This document shows positions 1 to 8,565 of a stretch of 64,000 nt of DNA, in pieces. Below the pieces are notes generated by a model. That model searched no databases, had not been told where the DNA came from, and worked only from the letters and a program-made list of their open reading frames with translations. The stretch is from Priestia abyssalis (GTDB lineage Bacteria > Bacillota > Bacilli > Bacillales > Bacillaceae_H), in the NCBI RefSeq assembly GCF_002019595.1, contig NZ_KV917369.1:2008417-2072416 (forward strand), in the 5' to 3' direction. Each line of letters begins with the position of its first letter. Position 1 is the first letter of the stretch. A program made the translations under genes and the position numbers.

Positions 1-44
1 AGTGCCTGTCGCTTCCTGGTTTTAGTTAGTGACAGGCACTTTTA
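1..44 (+). terminator. GTGCCTGTC-type repeat hairpin
   Basis: AGTGCCTGTC (1-10) and GACAGGCACT (31-40) are perfect inverted repeats around a 20-base loop and are followed by a short T run. This is a terminator-like copy of a repeat that recurs through the window (full copies near 49,614, 53,085 and 61,577; half copies near 1,588, 9,930 and 19,092). It probably ends a gene lying before the window. Confidence 0.6.
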
Positions 45-156
45 ATATTCATCTTCTAACATAACCATAACTATACATATTAAGAAAGGTTGTTGGGGAG
101 TTTTTCATCAAAGTCACAGGCCTGTTTGACAAAGAAAGTATGAAAGAGGTGTCGAG

Positions 157-999
157 ATGGAACCGTCCATTTATCGGGAGCTTAAGCCGTTTCAAGCCAG
201 AAATGGAAGTACATTATATTATCGTTATTATCCCGCACCATCCAACTATGTTATGATTCTTCTCCATGGAATTTGCGAAGACAGTAAGTATTTAATGCCT
301 ATGGCGGAGTTTATTTCTGGGGAGCGCCTGGCGCATGTTTATACACTTGATTTAAGAGGATATGGACAGCATCCAGAAAGAAGGGGAGATGTGGATTATA
401 TCGGTCAGATTGAGGATGATGTAATGGATTTAATTGAGTTTGTTAAACATGATCATCCAACAGCCTTTCTTATTATGGCCGGTCATTCGGCAGGGGGAGG
501 AACAGTGATACGATTTGCGGCAAGTAAGTATGGAACAGATGTGAGCGCTTATTTGCTTTTGGCACCTTTTGTACATCCAGACGCGCCGACGACACCAAAG
601 AGCAATTCGAACAACCGGATGAAGGTTTATTTATCCAGGCTAATCCCGCTTATTCTGCTGAATAAAGCAGGAGTGACCCGCTTCAACCATTGGCGTGTTC
701 TTTCTGTCAATAAGCCAAAAGAGCAGTGCCATGGGACAGAAACCTTGCATTTCTCATACCGCCTGCTCATGTCCCGCACTGCTGAAAAATACGAAGATGC
801 ACTGAGAGCTTTACAGCAGCCAACATTGGTGTTAATTGGGGATAAGGATGAGGAATTTGATCATTCCCAGTACGAGCCGTTGTTTAAACGATATAATGGG
901 GCTGAAGTGAAAATCATAAACGACGCTGACCACGATGGGATTTTAGAGCATACAGATGCATATGCCGAGGTTAGAAGTTGGTTTGCCCGGTTAACTTAA
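157..999 (+). CDS. alpha/beta hydrolase (monoglyceride lipase / S33 type)
   Basis: A 280-aa cytoplasmic serine hydrolase of the alpha/beta fold, closest in layout to the monoglyceride lipase/lysophospholipase group. The oxyanion-forming HG lies at residues 37-38. The nucleophile elbow GHSAGG puts the catalytic Ser at about 111. The acid is in GDKDEE (Asp 229 or 231) and the catalytic His is about 259 in DADHDG. No signal peptide is seen. The ATG follows AGAGGTG by about five bases. The gene stands alone behind a repeat terminator, so context gives no substrate. The family covers acylglycerol, ester and peptide hydrolysis; the exact activity is unknown. Confidence 0.85.
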   Translation: MEPSIYRELKPFQARNGSTLYYRYYPAPSNYVMILLHGICEDSKYLMPMAEFISGERLAHVYTLDLRGYGQHPERRGDVDYIGQIEDDVMDLIEFVKHDHPTAFLIMAGHSAGGGTVIRFAASKYGTDVSAYLLLAPFVHPDAPTTPKSNSNNRMKVYLSRLIPLILLNKAGVTRFNHWRVLSVNKPKEQCHGTETLHFSYRLLMSRTAEKYEDALRALQQPTLVLIGDKDEEFDHSQYEPLFKRYNGAEVKIINDADHDGILEHTDAYAEVRSWFARLT

Positions 1000-1173
1000 A
1001 GAATGTCGATGGATCAAAGTCAGCCAACTTGATTGGTGACAAGTATTTTTGGTGATAGTTGGATGTGTTTCTTCTGTTTTTTTCTGTGAATTTTTTGTAA
1101 AAGAACAGGGGCTTAAATACCGAAAGTCAATGATAAAATAAGGCCTTGCATTTTCTAAATGGTCATTACTTGA

Positions 1174-1275
1174 TTTTTCGAATCATACCTGGAACTTAAT
1201 GAAGAAGAAGAGAAACAACTCCGAAAGGAAATTAACGCAAAAAGAAATCGAGCAGCTTCGGAATTAAAATACTGA
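1174..1275 (+). pseudogene. C-terminal remnant resembling Rpn-family nuclease
   Basis: One frame, opened by a stop codon and with no start, reads FFESYLELNEEEEKQLRKEI and ends at TGA (1273-1275). The YLELNEEEEK pattern resembles the C-terminus of Rpn (PD-(D/E)XK) recombination-promoting nuclease/putative transposase proteins common in Bacillus. Only about 33 codons remain and nothing upstream continues the frame, so it is read as a decayed gene end. The family assignment is from memory of the motif and is tentative. Confidence 0.35.
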
Positions 1276-1296
1276 GCTTATAACTTGTCAATATTC

Positions 1297-1332
1297 AAAA
1301 GCGCTAACTACAAATGAGTTGGTGCTTTTTTC
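1297..1332 (+). terminator. rho-independent terminator
   Basis: AAAAGCGCTAACT pairs with AGTTGGTGCTTTTTT across a short loop, followed by a T run. A near-identical hairpin with the same 3' flank (CTTxTATCTTCC) lies at 20,157-20,190, so this is also a dispersed repeat. It would end the Rpn-like remnant. Confidence 0.65.
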
Positions 1333-1684
1333 TTGTATCTTCCATTTGCTATAGAGAATTAGCCGAGAAAACCACACTAGCTTCCCCCGTCGTAGGAGCC
1401 GGAATACTATAAATTAGGAAACCATTTTTATCCGAATCTATCGGCAGTAAAATTCCTGCTGAATGAAGGTTTACTTTATACGTGATCTTTGTGTGAAAAG
1501 CTTCGAGGGTACCATTCCTGTAAAGGTTTATTGGTGTTAAAATAAGGAAAAAGGAATGATAATCCAAAAAGGGACCATTCATAATCCGGGAGGTGACAGG
1601 TGCTTTCCACACTATATTAACAGAATAAAAAACTAGTAATGAGGTTAAGGTATAATAAGAGAAAAAATGAAAGGTCGTTATAGA
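1333..1684. other. gene-poor stretch
   Basis: A minus-strand open frame (1349-1612) exists but has no convincing ribosome binding site. Its 5' end overlaps a half copy of the GTGCCTGTC repeat (1588-1604). I see no promoter I would defend. It may hold another decayed gene. Confidence 0.3.
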
Positions 1685-3649
1685 ATGTTAAAAGTCGGGA
1701 GAAACGATTTGTGCCCGTGCGGGAGCGGGAAAAAGCATAAAAAATGCTGTGATAAAAAAGCCGTTGTTTCGATAAACAAAGTTATAAACGAGGAAATAGT
1801 TGAACTGCAAAGAAATATAGTAGCCTTTGCCTTAACGAATTATGAAGATGAAATCACAGAGTTCTTGGATGATAGACTAGAGAATGTTTACATACCGGAT
1901 GAAATGATGGAAGTTTTTGAGTTTATGATGATCAATTGGTGTCTCTTTACTTTACCTGTCAAGCAGGACAAAAAGGTCATCGATCTTTACATCGATGGAA
2001 ACCTTTCCTCCATTAAAAGACAAAAAGCGAAAGACATTCTCCAATCATGGAGAGAGGGGACACCTTCTATTACGAGAGTTGTTTCGAGTGAAAATCAAAC
2101 TATCGTTGTTCAAGATATTTTGACAAACGAGCTCATCACCGTAAATATTTTGGAAGAAAATCGCATGGTTGAACAGGATAGTATAGTTGCGGGAATCCTG
2201 ATTCCGTTTGCTGATAAGGCAGCGTTTTTTACGCTATTCATTGATTTTCCAAGTGATATGGCGGATTCTATTGAACGAAGCATCATTCAAAAATATGAGG
2301 AAAATGATGGGGTAAATCCTTCGAGATATATCCAAAACTTCTTTCCGGAAATTCTTGATATGGCCATGTTTGGTGACAGTGCCGAGCTGGATGTTGACCG
2401 GTTTGAGTGGGTGTCGAATGATCATGCTGAAGTTGCGGTTCTTTTTCAACGAGCGATGCAGGATGAACGGTATGATGATGTTGTCGGCTTTCTTGGAATC
2501 GTACTCTGGTATAAATATTGTGAACAGCGAAACCCTCGCATTCGAAATAAAATGATTTACGTTGCAGCGCTGCATTGCTTAGTTGAGCGTATAATGCCGC
2601 TAATGGAGCCGGCTTCATTAAAGGAAATCGCGGAAGGTTACGGGGTAAATGCAAATACTGTTTCGTCGCGTTGCCGGGAGATGGAACGCGTTTTAGAAAA
2701 GGACCTTGATGAATTGATGAGTGAAATGTTTACGGAAGATGTTTTCCCTGGAGATGAATTGGACGAAGAGGAAAATCCGTTCATCCAGTCACGTTTTTTG
2801 ATGGAACGTGAGCTGCGGAGGATGGAACAGGAAATGGAAGGGCTGGAGTTTGAGTCGATTGATGAAATCAACCAATTCATGAATGAGAGAATGAATCATC
2901 CTTCTGTTTCGACAAAGCCGCCATCGATGCAAGAAAAAGCACAGGAATTGGTGTTTGATGCCTATGAGACAACCGGGAAAAAGCGAAAGAAACTGGCCAA
3001 AGAAGCTCTTAAATTTGATCCCGACAATTCGGATGCTTACAACATTTTAGGGGAAGAAGCATCCACGTTTGAAGAAGCTTTACATTACTATCATGAAGGG
3101 ATGGTTCGCGGAGAAAAAGCATTAGGAAAACGTTTTTTTCAAGAGAATAAAGGCCATTTTTGGATGATGGTCCATACGAGGCCCTTTATGCGTTCCAAGT
3201 TCCAGTATGCACAGCTTCGATATGACAATTCTGATTATGATGAAGCCATAAAACACTTCGAAGAGTTGCTTGAGCTCAATCCAAATGATAATCAAGGAGT
3301 CAGGTATCCGTTGCTTTCGGTCTATATAGCAGCAGGACAAACAAAGGAAGCTTTAAACCTTTTGGAAACGTATGGAGAAGATACGACAGCTTATTATGTT
3401 TATAGCAAACTCTTGCTGGAACTTCTTGATGAAGGCCCGACCACCAAGGCGAAAAATCTATTCATGCAGGCCATTGAACAAAATCCATATGTGATGGACT
3501 ATTTGTTGCGTAAAAAACGAATTCCGAAATCCATGCCGCATGCTTATGGATTGGGAGATGAAAATGAAGCGATTATTTATGCTGCGGACAATGCCCATTT
3601 TTGGTGGAAGCATAAAACTTTACTTGATTGGCTAAAAAAACAACTATAA
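1685..3649 (+). CDS. SEC-C motif protein with HTH and TPR region
   Basis: About 654 aa. The N-terminus carries a SEC-C zinc motif, GRNDLCPCGSGKKHKKCC, the metal-binding module also found at the SecA C-terminus. The middle is acidic, with a helix-turn-helix-like stretch (SLKEIAEGYGVNANTVSSRC) near residue 325. The C-terminal third has TPR-like helices (DPDNSDAYNILGE, YDEAIKHFEELLELNPND). I prefer the ATG at 1685 to the in-frame ATG at 1667, because SEC-C proteins usually begin a few residues before GRND and AAAGG precedes it. Function is unknown; the domains suggest a regulatory or scaffold protein. The gene is single and ends in the hairpin at 3,733. Confidence 0.75.
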   Translation: MLKVGRNDLCPCGSGKKHKKCCDKKAVVSINKVINEEIVELQRNIVAFALTNYEDEITEFLDDRLENVYIPDEMMEVFEFMMINWCLFTLPVKQDKKVIDLYIDGNLSSIKRQKAKDILQSWREGTPSITRVVSSENQTIVVQDILTNELITVNILEENRMVEQDSIVAGILIPFADKAAFFTLFIDFPSDMADSIERSIIQKYEENDGVNPSRYIQNFFPEILDMAMFGDSAELDVDRFEWVSNDHAEVAVLFQRAMQDERYDDVVGFLGIVLWYKYCEQRNPRIRNKMIYVAALHCLVERIMPLMEPASLKEIAEGYGVNANTVSSRCREMERVLEKDLDELMSEMFTEDVFPGDELDEEENPFIQSRFLMERELRRMEQEMEGLEFESIDEINQFMNERMNHPSVSTKPPSMQEKAQELVFDAYETTGKKRKKLAKEALKFDPDNSDAYNILGEEASTFEEALHYYHEGMVRGEKALGKRFFQENKGHFWMMVHTRPFMRSKFQYAQLRYDNSDYDEAIKHFEELLELNPNDNQGVRYPLLSVYIAAGQTKEALNLLETYGEDTTAYYVYSKLLLELLDEGPTTKAKNLFMQAIEQNPYVMDYLLRKKRIPKSMPHAYGLGDENEAIIYAADNAHFWWKHKTLLDWLKKQL

Positions 3650-3669
3650 AAAATATTGTATTTGTTGCC

Positions 3670-3721
3670 TATGTCACTATCTGAAGATTGTCGAATGAAT
3701 CGACAAAATGCGGGTGATGAC
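3670..3721 (+). repeat. TTGTCGAAT palindromic repeat, copy 1
   Basis: TTGTCGAATGAATCGACAA is a near-perfect palindrome preceded by TGTCACTATCTGAAGA. A second copy, with the same preceding CACTA.nGAAGA and following CGGG, lies at 45,590-45,630. Both sit just upstream of a hairpin with a T run. The core contains TGTCGAA, identical to a Spo0A box, though this may be coincidence. Confidence 0.5.
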
Positions 3722-3732
3722 AGTACTTTATG

Positions 3733-3768
3733 TGAGACTCTCAGCCGATTTGGTTGGGGGTCTTTTTA
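3733..3768 (+). terminator. rho-independent terminator of the SEC-C gene
   Basis: AGACTCTCAGCC pairs with GGTTGGGGGTCT and is followed by TTTTT. It lies about 85 bases after the SEC-C protein stop codon and overlaps the end of the minus-strand remnant. Confidence 0.6.
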
Positions 3769-3987
3769 ATGTCTGAAAAGTGCTTTTGACCAAATTTTGA
3801 CCATAGCTAATCTTATTTCATCATCGTCATCCTGAGTAAAAACCATCATATTGGCCTCAGCAGTAATTGCGTTAGCTAAATTCGATGCTATTTGCCGTAT
3901 ACGCCATTTTTTTAGTAAGGATAGGGTGTTGGTGGGAACGACAAGTCTTATGCCTGGTTTTTCTTTTGGAATAACTTCAAAAAATTA
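3766..3987 (-). pseudogene. unidentified coding remnant, antisense to gerA leader
   Basis: On the minus strand one frame without a usual start codon reads through EKPGIRLVVPTNTLSLL, then KKWRIRQIASNLANAITAE, and ends DEIRLAMVKIWSKALFRH with a TAA at 3768-3766. The composition looks like real protein (amphipathic helix, balanced charges). An ATT at 3972-3970 is the only plausible initiator and lacks a ribosome binding site. It is either a 5'-truncated gene or one using a rare start. I do not recognise the family. Confidence 0.35.
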
Positions 3988-4029
3988 TCAAATAATGATA
4001 AATAATACAGTTTTAAAAGGAGTATTTTT

Positions 4030-5556
4030 ATGTCATTTAAGTGGTCTCCTCGAACTGAAAAGAAACATAGAAAAAAAGAAATCGTCCATGAGATGGGGTT
4101 TCAGGAGGAAAACCATCAGCTTCAGCAAGACCTGGATGAAGTGTTACACCGGATCAAGAACGAACTTGGGAATAGTCCAGATGTTATTGTCCGTACCTTT
4201 CAAATAGGGAACGGCCCACAAAATTGGGTTGCGGCCGTCTACATGGAAGGGCTAACGGATAAGGAGAAAATCAATGATTTTGTTGCTCGTTCTTTATTAA
4301 CCGAACCGGATGATGTATTACTCCAATCGAGTCATTCACTGAGTATCTTTGACGTTATCAAGACTAGGGCATTGACCGTTGGTGATGTAAAAGTTCAAAG
4401 TGACTGGAACGGCATGATGCATGCCATTTTATCAGGAGACATCATCGTCTTGGTCAACGGCTTTGCGAACTGCATCATCGGAAATCTTCGAGGCGGAGAG
4501 CAGAGAAGCATATCGGAACCCCAAGTGGAGATAAACATTCGGGGACCAAAAGATAGCTTTACCGAATCCATCGGGACCAATATTTCTTTGATTCGCCGTA
4601 GAATGAAAAGTCCGAAACTTTGGATGGAATCAATGCGAATCGGAAATGTATCACAGACAGAAGTTGCCATCATGTACCTTAAAGGGATTGCAGAAGATCG
4701 ACTTGTCGAAGAAATGAGACGACGCTTAAAAGACATTAGAATTGATGCCATCCTTGAATCGGGATACATCGAAGAGTTGGTTCAGGATCAGACATTTACA
4801 CCCTTTCCGACCGTTTTTAATACGGAGAGGCCAGATGTGGCGGCCGGCAATTTACTAGAGGGGCGAATCGTGGTGTTGGTTGACGGGACTCCGAATACCT
4901 TGATTTTACCGACTACTTTTTCCCAATTTTTTAAATCGGCAGAGGACTACTACCAACGGTTTGATTTTGCTGTATTTATGCGCATGATCCGATATTTCAG
5001 TTTTCTTCTTGTGATATTGGTTCCGTCTATTTATATCGCAGTGACTTCCTACCATCATGAAATGATTCCGACGCCTCTGGTCATCAACTTATTGGCCCAG
5101 CGTGAAGGGGTTCCATTCCCTGTTGTTATTGAAGCTCTGCTGATGGAGGCTGCGTTTGAAATCATGAGGGAGGCCGGCACTCGCATGCCTCGTGCCGTAG
5201 GACAAGCGGTCTCCATTGTCGGCGCCGTAGTACTGGGGCAAGCCGCGGTCCAAGCAGGTGTGGTAACCGCGATGATGGTTATCATTGTTTCTTTAACGGG
5301 GATTGCCAGTTTTACAATGCCGGGTTTTACCCTCTCCACCACAGCACGATTGATCCGGTTCCCTATGATGCTTGCCGCGTCCACCCTGGGTTTTTACGGG
5401 ATTATCATGGCGATAATCCTACTAGTGGCTCACATGGCTAGTTTGCGGTCTTTTGGAATTCCGTATCTATCTCCATTCGCGCCGTTTGGCCTCCAGCACC
5501 AAAAGGATACCATATGGCGTTCACCTTTTAAGACGGCGATTACGCGCAGGGACTAA
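4030..5556 (+). CDS. spore germinant receptor A subunit (GerA family)
   Basis: A 508-aa A subunit of a GerA-type germinant receptor, located in the inner spore membrane, where A, B and C subunits together sense small nutrients. Residues 1-310 form the soluble GerA N-terminal region (with the family-type DVIVRTFQIG and EDRLVEEMRRRL stretches). About five membrane segments follow, including SFLLVILVPSIYIAVTSYH, which is characteristic. AAAGGAG lies about eight bases before the ATG. It heads an A-C-B operon. The germinant cannot be read from sequence. Forespore (sigma-G) control is expected for the family; I did not identify a defensible promoter. Confidence 0.93.
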   Translation: MSFKWSPRTEKKHRKKEIVHEMGFQEENHQLQQDLDEVLHRIKNELGNSPDVIVRTFQIGNGPQNWVAAVYMEGLTDKEKINDFVARSLLTEPDDVLLQSSHSLSIFDVIKTRALTVGDVKVQSDWNGMMHAILSGDIIVLVNGFANCIIGNLRGGEQRSISEPQVEINIRGPKDSFTESIGTNISLIRRRMKSPKLWMESMRIGNVSQTEVAIMYLKGIAEDRLVEEMRRRLKDIRIDAILESGYIEELVQDQTFTPFPTVFNTERPDVAAGNLLEGRIVVLVDGTPNTLILPTTFSQFFKSAEDYYQRFDFAVFMRMIRYFSFLLVILVPSIYIAVTSYHHEMIPTPLVINLLAQREGVPFPVVIEALLMEAAFEIMREAGTRMPRAVGQAVSIVGAVVLGQAAVQAGVVTAMMVIIVSLTGIASFTMPGFTLSTTARLIRFPMMLAASTLGFYGIIMAIILLVAHMASLRSFGIPYLSPFAPFGLQHQKDTIWRSPFKTAITRRD

Positions 5557-5557
5557 G

Positions 5558-5593
5558 CAAAGGACCTCCTTCCAAAAGGACGAGGGTCTTTTG
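5558..5593 (+). terminator. intra-operon attenuating hairpin
   Basis: CAAA, GACC and CCTT pair in order with AAGG, GGTC and TTTG around CCAA, just after the A-subunit stop and 40 bases before the C-subunit start. The T run is short (TTTT), so partial read-through, or mRNA processing that sets subunit ratios, is more likely than full termination. Confidence 0.5.
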
Positions 5594-5633
5594 CCGGATC
5601 AAAAGATAAAACATCAGGAGGGATGAGAACATC

Positions 5634-6839
5634 GTGAAAATGAAAGCGTGTTTTCTTTCTCTAATGATTCTTTGCCTATTTCCCTTGGGAGGCTGCTGGA
5701 ATTACCGGGAGTTAAACGAATTGGCATTTGCCACGGCTATGGGAATCGATAAAGTACCAAATCAAGACGAATACCGCTTCTCGTTTCAGATTGTCAACGC
5801 CAGAGAAATCGCGGGGCAAGAAAGAGGAGGTAGAGCTGTACCGGTTGTTATATACTCCGCCACGGGAAAAACGTTGCTGGAAGCAATCAGAAAAGCATCG
5901 AAAAAAGTGCCTCGAAGAATCAATGGGCAACATATGCGGGATTTGATCATAGGGGAAGAATTGGCAAGGGAAGGGATGGAAGAGGTATTTGATTTGATGG
6001 AACGGGATCCTGAACCGCGTTTAACAACGAGAGTGTTTATTGCGAGAGACTCAGATGCGGAAACGATTATGAAGACTCTCACGCCGCTCGAAAACATTCC
6101 GTCCAATGCTATTCTCGGAAAACTGAAAACTTCAGGAAAAGTATATGCAGAGAATTACGAAGTAGATATCGATGATACCATTCGGGGGCTGCTAATCAAA
6201 GGAGGGGGTCCCGTCATCAGCGGAATACAACTCACAGGAGATACCCGAGTTGGACCGAACTTATCGAATTTGGAGCAAAGCGATGTGCCTGCTGAATTGA
6301 TCGTCAGCGGCATGGCTCTCTTTAAAGGAGGCAAGTTGGCGGGGTGGGTGGAAGATGGCGAAGCCCGAGGGGTTTCATGGATTAACAATAAAGTGGAAGG
6401 TACGATTGTTAACCTGGACTGCGAAAAGAAAAAGGATGCCATCGCGATTGAAATTCTTCGCTCCAAGACAACAATTAAAGCAGAAGTTAAGGGAGAGCAA
6501 CCATTCATACACATACATATTCGTGAAATCGGCGGAGTGGGAGAAGCGATGTGTATGATTGATCTAACAAAATCAAAGGAACTTCGCAAATTGGAACAGC
6601 AGTGGAACGAAAAAGTGAAGGATGAAGTGACAAGGGCCATCAAGGAGGCACAAGATCTAGAGACCGATATTTTTGGGTTTGGCGAAGCCGTTGAACGGGC
6701 GAATCCGAAGGCATGGAAGAAGATGGTGAAGGAATGGGACAAAATTTTCGCGACATGTGAGGTGGAGGTGAAGGTTGAGTCGAAGATACGGCGTTCGGGG
6801 AAGATAACAAAGCCTGCTTTGTTCGATCTAAAGAAATAA
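5634..6839 (+). CDS. spore germination lipoprotein (GerC family)
   Basis: A 401-aa C subunit of the receptor. A lipoprotein signal (FLSLMILCLFPLGGC) places the lipidated Cys at residue 21, followed by WNYRELN, typical of GerC proteins. The rest is soluble and lies on the outer face of the inner spore membrane. The start is GTG at 5634, with AGGAGGG upstream. An ATG at 5613 is out of frame and stops after four codons. The gene lies between the A and B subunits, an order seen in several Bacillus ger operons. Lipidation by Lgt is expected for function in this family. Confidence 0.93.
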   Translation: MKMKACFLSLMILCLFPLGGCWNYRELNELAFATAMGIDKVPNQDEYRFSFQIVNAREIAGQERGGRAVPVVIYSATGKTLLEAIRKASKKVPRRINGQHMRDLIIGEELAREGMEEVFDLMERDPEPRLTTRVFIARDSDAETIMKTLTPLENIPSNAILGKLKTSGKVYAENYEVDIDDTIRGLLIKGGGPVISGIQLTGDTRVGPNLSNLEQSDVPAELIVSGMALFKGGKLAGWVEDGEARGVSWINNKVEGTIVNLDCEKKKDAIAIEILRSKTTIKAEVKGEQPFIHIHIREIGGVGEAMCMIDLTKSKELRKLEQQWNEKVKDEVTRAIKEAQDLETDIFGFGEAVERANPKAWKKMVKEWDKIFATCEVEVKVESKIRRSGKITKPALFDLKK

Positions 6840-6854
6840 TGTGTAGTCGAAACG

Positions 6855-7964
6855 GTGGTGGATAAAGTGGAAAACGCGAGAATTAGTCCAGGGCAGCTGT
6901 TTGCGTTAATGATGTTGTTTGACATTGGGACTGCGTTGGTGGTCAGCTTGGGAATAATGGCGGAAAAAGACGCTTGGTTGGCCATTCTGCTGGGGGGGGC
7001 TTTCGGATTACTCCTTTTTATTGTTTACGCTTCACTTTTTCGCCTTTATCCAGAGCTTTCGCTTACCGGTTACATGAGAGCGATTTTGGGCAAATGGATT
7101 GGATGGCCGTTAGGGCTGCTTTACATTCTTTTCTTTCTTTACGGAGCGGCAAGGGATGTGCGTGATGGAGGAGATTTGCTTGTCAGTTCGCTGTTGGACC
7201 AAACACCGCTAATCGTGATTAATGCTGTTATGGTTATGTCGGTCGCCTACGTCTTGAATAAAGGAATTGAAGTGTTGGCAAGAACGGCCCAAATTTTTTT
7301 GGTCGTTTTGGTTATATTGGGCCTGTTGAGTAACTTGCTCTTATTTTTTTCCGGAGTAGTCGAGATTAAACGACTGTTTCCGGTCTTGGGCAATGGCTGG
7401 GGACCGGTGATTAAGACCTCATTAAAACAGACAATCGCGTTCCCTCACGGTGAAGTAATTTGTTTTACTATGGTAATGCCCTACTTGAATCAACCGAAAA
7501 CGGGAGTTCGGGCAGGGTTGGCAGCTGTGTTGATCAGCGGACTCGTTCTCAGCTATTCCAGTGCGTTGAATATCGCTGTGCTTGGGAATAATATCGTCGG
7601 AAGGGCCACTTTCCCCCTGTTGTACACGATCAGTTTGATCAATATCGGTGAGTTTGTCCAAAGGCTGGACGTATTTGTTGTTACGACTTTGATTATTGGT
7701 AATTTTTTTAAAGTGGCGATCTTTTTTTATGCCGGTGTGATGGCAGCTGCAGATGTGTTTCAAATCGGGGATCATCGGAAGCTCATTCTGCCCATGGGGC
7801 TTCTCATTTTGCTTATTTCGATGATGCTCAGCGGCAGTTTTACTGAGCATATTGAGGAGGGGAATTTAGCCCTGCGGACGGTTTTTGTTTTGTTTGGAAT
7901 GGCCATCCCCGTAGCTTTATTGATAGCGGGTAGATTGAAAAAACGGTTTGGATCCGGCGAATGA
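6855..7964 (+). CDS. spore germination permease-like B subunit (GerB family)
   Basis: A 369-aa integral membrane protein with about ten predicted membrane helices, belonging to the spore-germination branch of the amino acid-polyamine transporter superfamily. The B subunit is thought to carry the germinant-binding site. It starts at GTG (6855), only 15 bases after the C-subunit stop. The early stretch ISPGQLFALMMLFDIGTA is typical of the family. It completes a full A-C-B receptor with no frameshift. Confidence 0.93.
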   Translation: MVDKVENARISPGQLFALMMLFDIGTALVVSLGIMAEKDAWLAILLGGAFGLLLFIVYASLFRLYPELSLTGYMRAILGKWIGWPLGLLYILFFLYGAARDVRDGGDLLVSSLLDQTPLIVINAVMVMSVAYVLNKGIEVLARTAQIFLVVLVILGLLSNLLLFFSGVVEIKRLFPVLGNGWGPVIKTSLKQTIAFPHGEVICFTMVMPYLNQPKTGVRAGLAAVLISGLVLSYSSALNIAVLGNNIVGRATFPLLYTISLINIGEFVQRLDVFVVTTLIIGNFFKVAIFFYAGVMAAADVFQIGDHRKLILPMGLLILLISMMLSGSFTEHIEEGNLALRTVFVLFGMAIPVALLIAGRLKKRFGSGE

Positions 7965-7981
7965 TGCAGGCTGTTTGATGG

Positions 7982-8197
7982 TTACTTTTTCTCGATGAAA
8001 TGAAGAACGATCGGTTTTGTTAATACATAAAGCATAACCAGGGAAATGGTGACTAATTCATCTTTTGTCATGAATGTAAAAGGAGAAAGGATATTTGTAA
8101 GGGATACATGCAAAGGTAATTTCACCAGCAGATCCATGATTATAACAAAGCAAACACTGAGAATAAAGAGCACAAGAGAAATGAGGAATATTTGCAA
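7982..8197 (-). CDS. small two-helix membrane protein, candidate germinant receptor D subunit
   Basis: A 71-aa protein made of two hydrophobic helices (IFLISLVLFILSVCFVIIM and ELVTISLVMLYVLTKPIVL) with a short charged tail. It is convergent with the gerB-type gene, only 17 bases away. Bacillus ger operons often have a neighbouring D gene for a two-helix protein that modulates the receptor, sometimes on the opposite strand (gerKD is the known case). The reported start is TTG with GGAGG 12 bases upstream; an in-frame ATT nine bases from the GGAGG is an alternative. The D assignment rests on size, topology and position only. Confidence 0.55.
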   Translation of the reverse strand: MQIFLISLVLFILSVCFVIIMDLLVKLPLHVSLTNILSPFTFMTKDELVTISLVMLYVLTKPIVLHFIEKK

Positions 8198-8565
8198 AAT
8201 GATTTCAAACCTCCAATCACCGATTTTGCACGTTTTGTAAGTACCTTTGTAGTTACCATTGATTATTATGATAACTATGCACTGATTTCATTCTAAAATC
8301 AATTATGATCGGAATGTGGTAATAATCGTCAGAGCAGACATTGTGAAAGAGCTGCCTTTGTCAATCGCTAGTTAAGAATACAGTCGGAAGTATTAGAACA
8401 GGTTAATTTTCAATAAAAATGTTATGTTAACAAATGTTCCTTTCTTGAATAACAACCATACCGCTTCATGGAGTTCCCAATTTACCTGCTTTCATAAAAA
8501 AGCTTCCCAGATGAAGGTCCCTTACTTTATACTAAAGCCAGTAATACATTCTGTTAGGGGACTTC
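8198..8565. other. intergenic region before the kinase
   Basis: This AT-rich stretch separates two divergently oriented genes. TATACT near 8528 is a possible -10 for the kinase gene, but I see no good -35. No coding frame or strong hairpin was found. Confidence 0.3.

Noticed and set aside
1349-1612. 87-codon minus-strand ORF
   Set aside because: Protein-like in places but no ribosome site, and its start lies in a dispersed repeat; not enough to call.
6155-6985. 276-codon minus-strand ORF
   Set aside because: Exactly antisense to the gerC-type gene; Ser/Thr-rich shadow composition.
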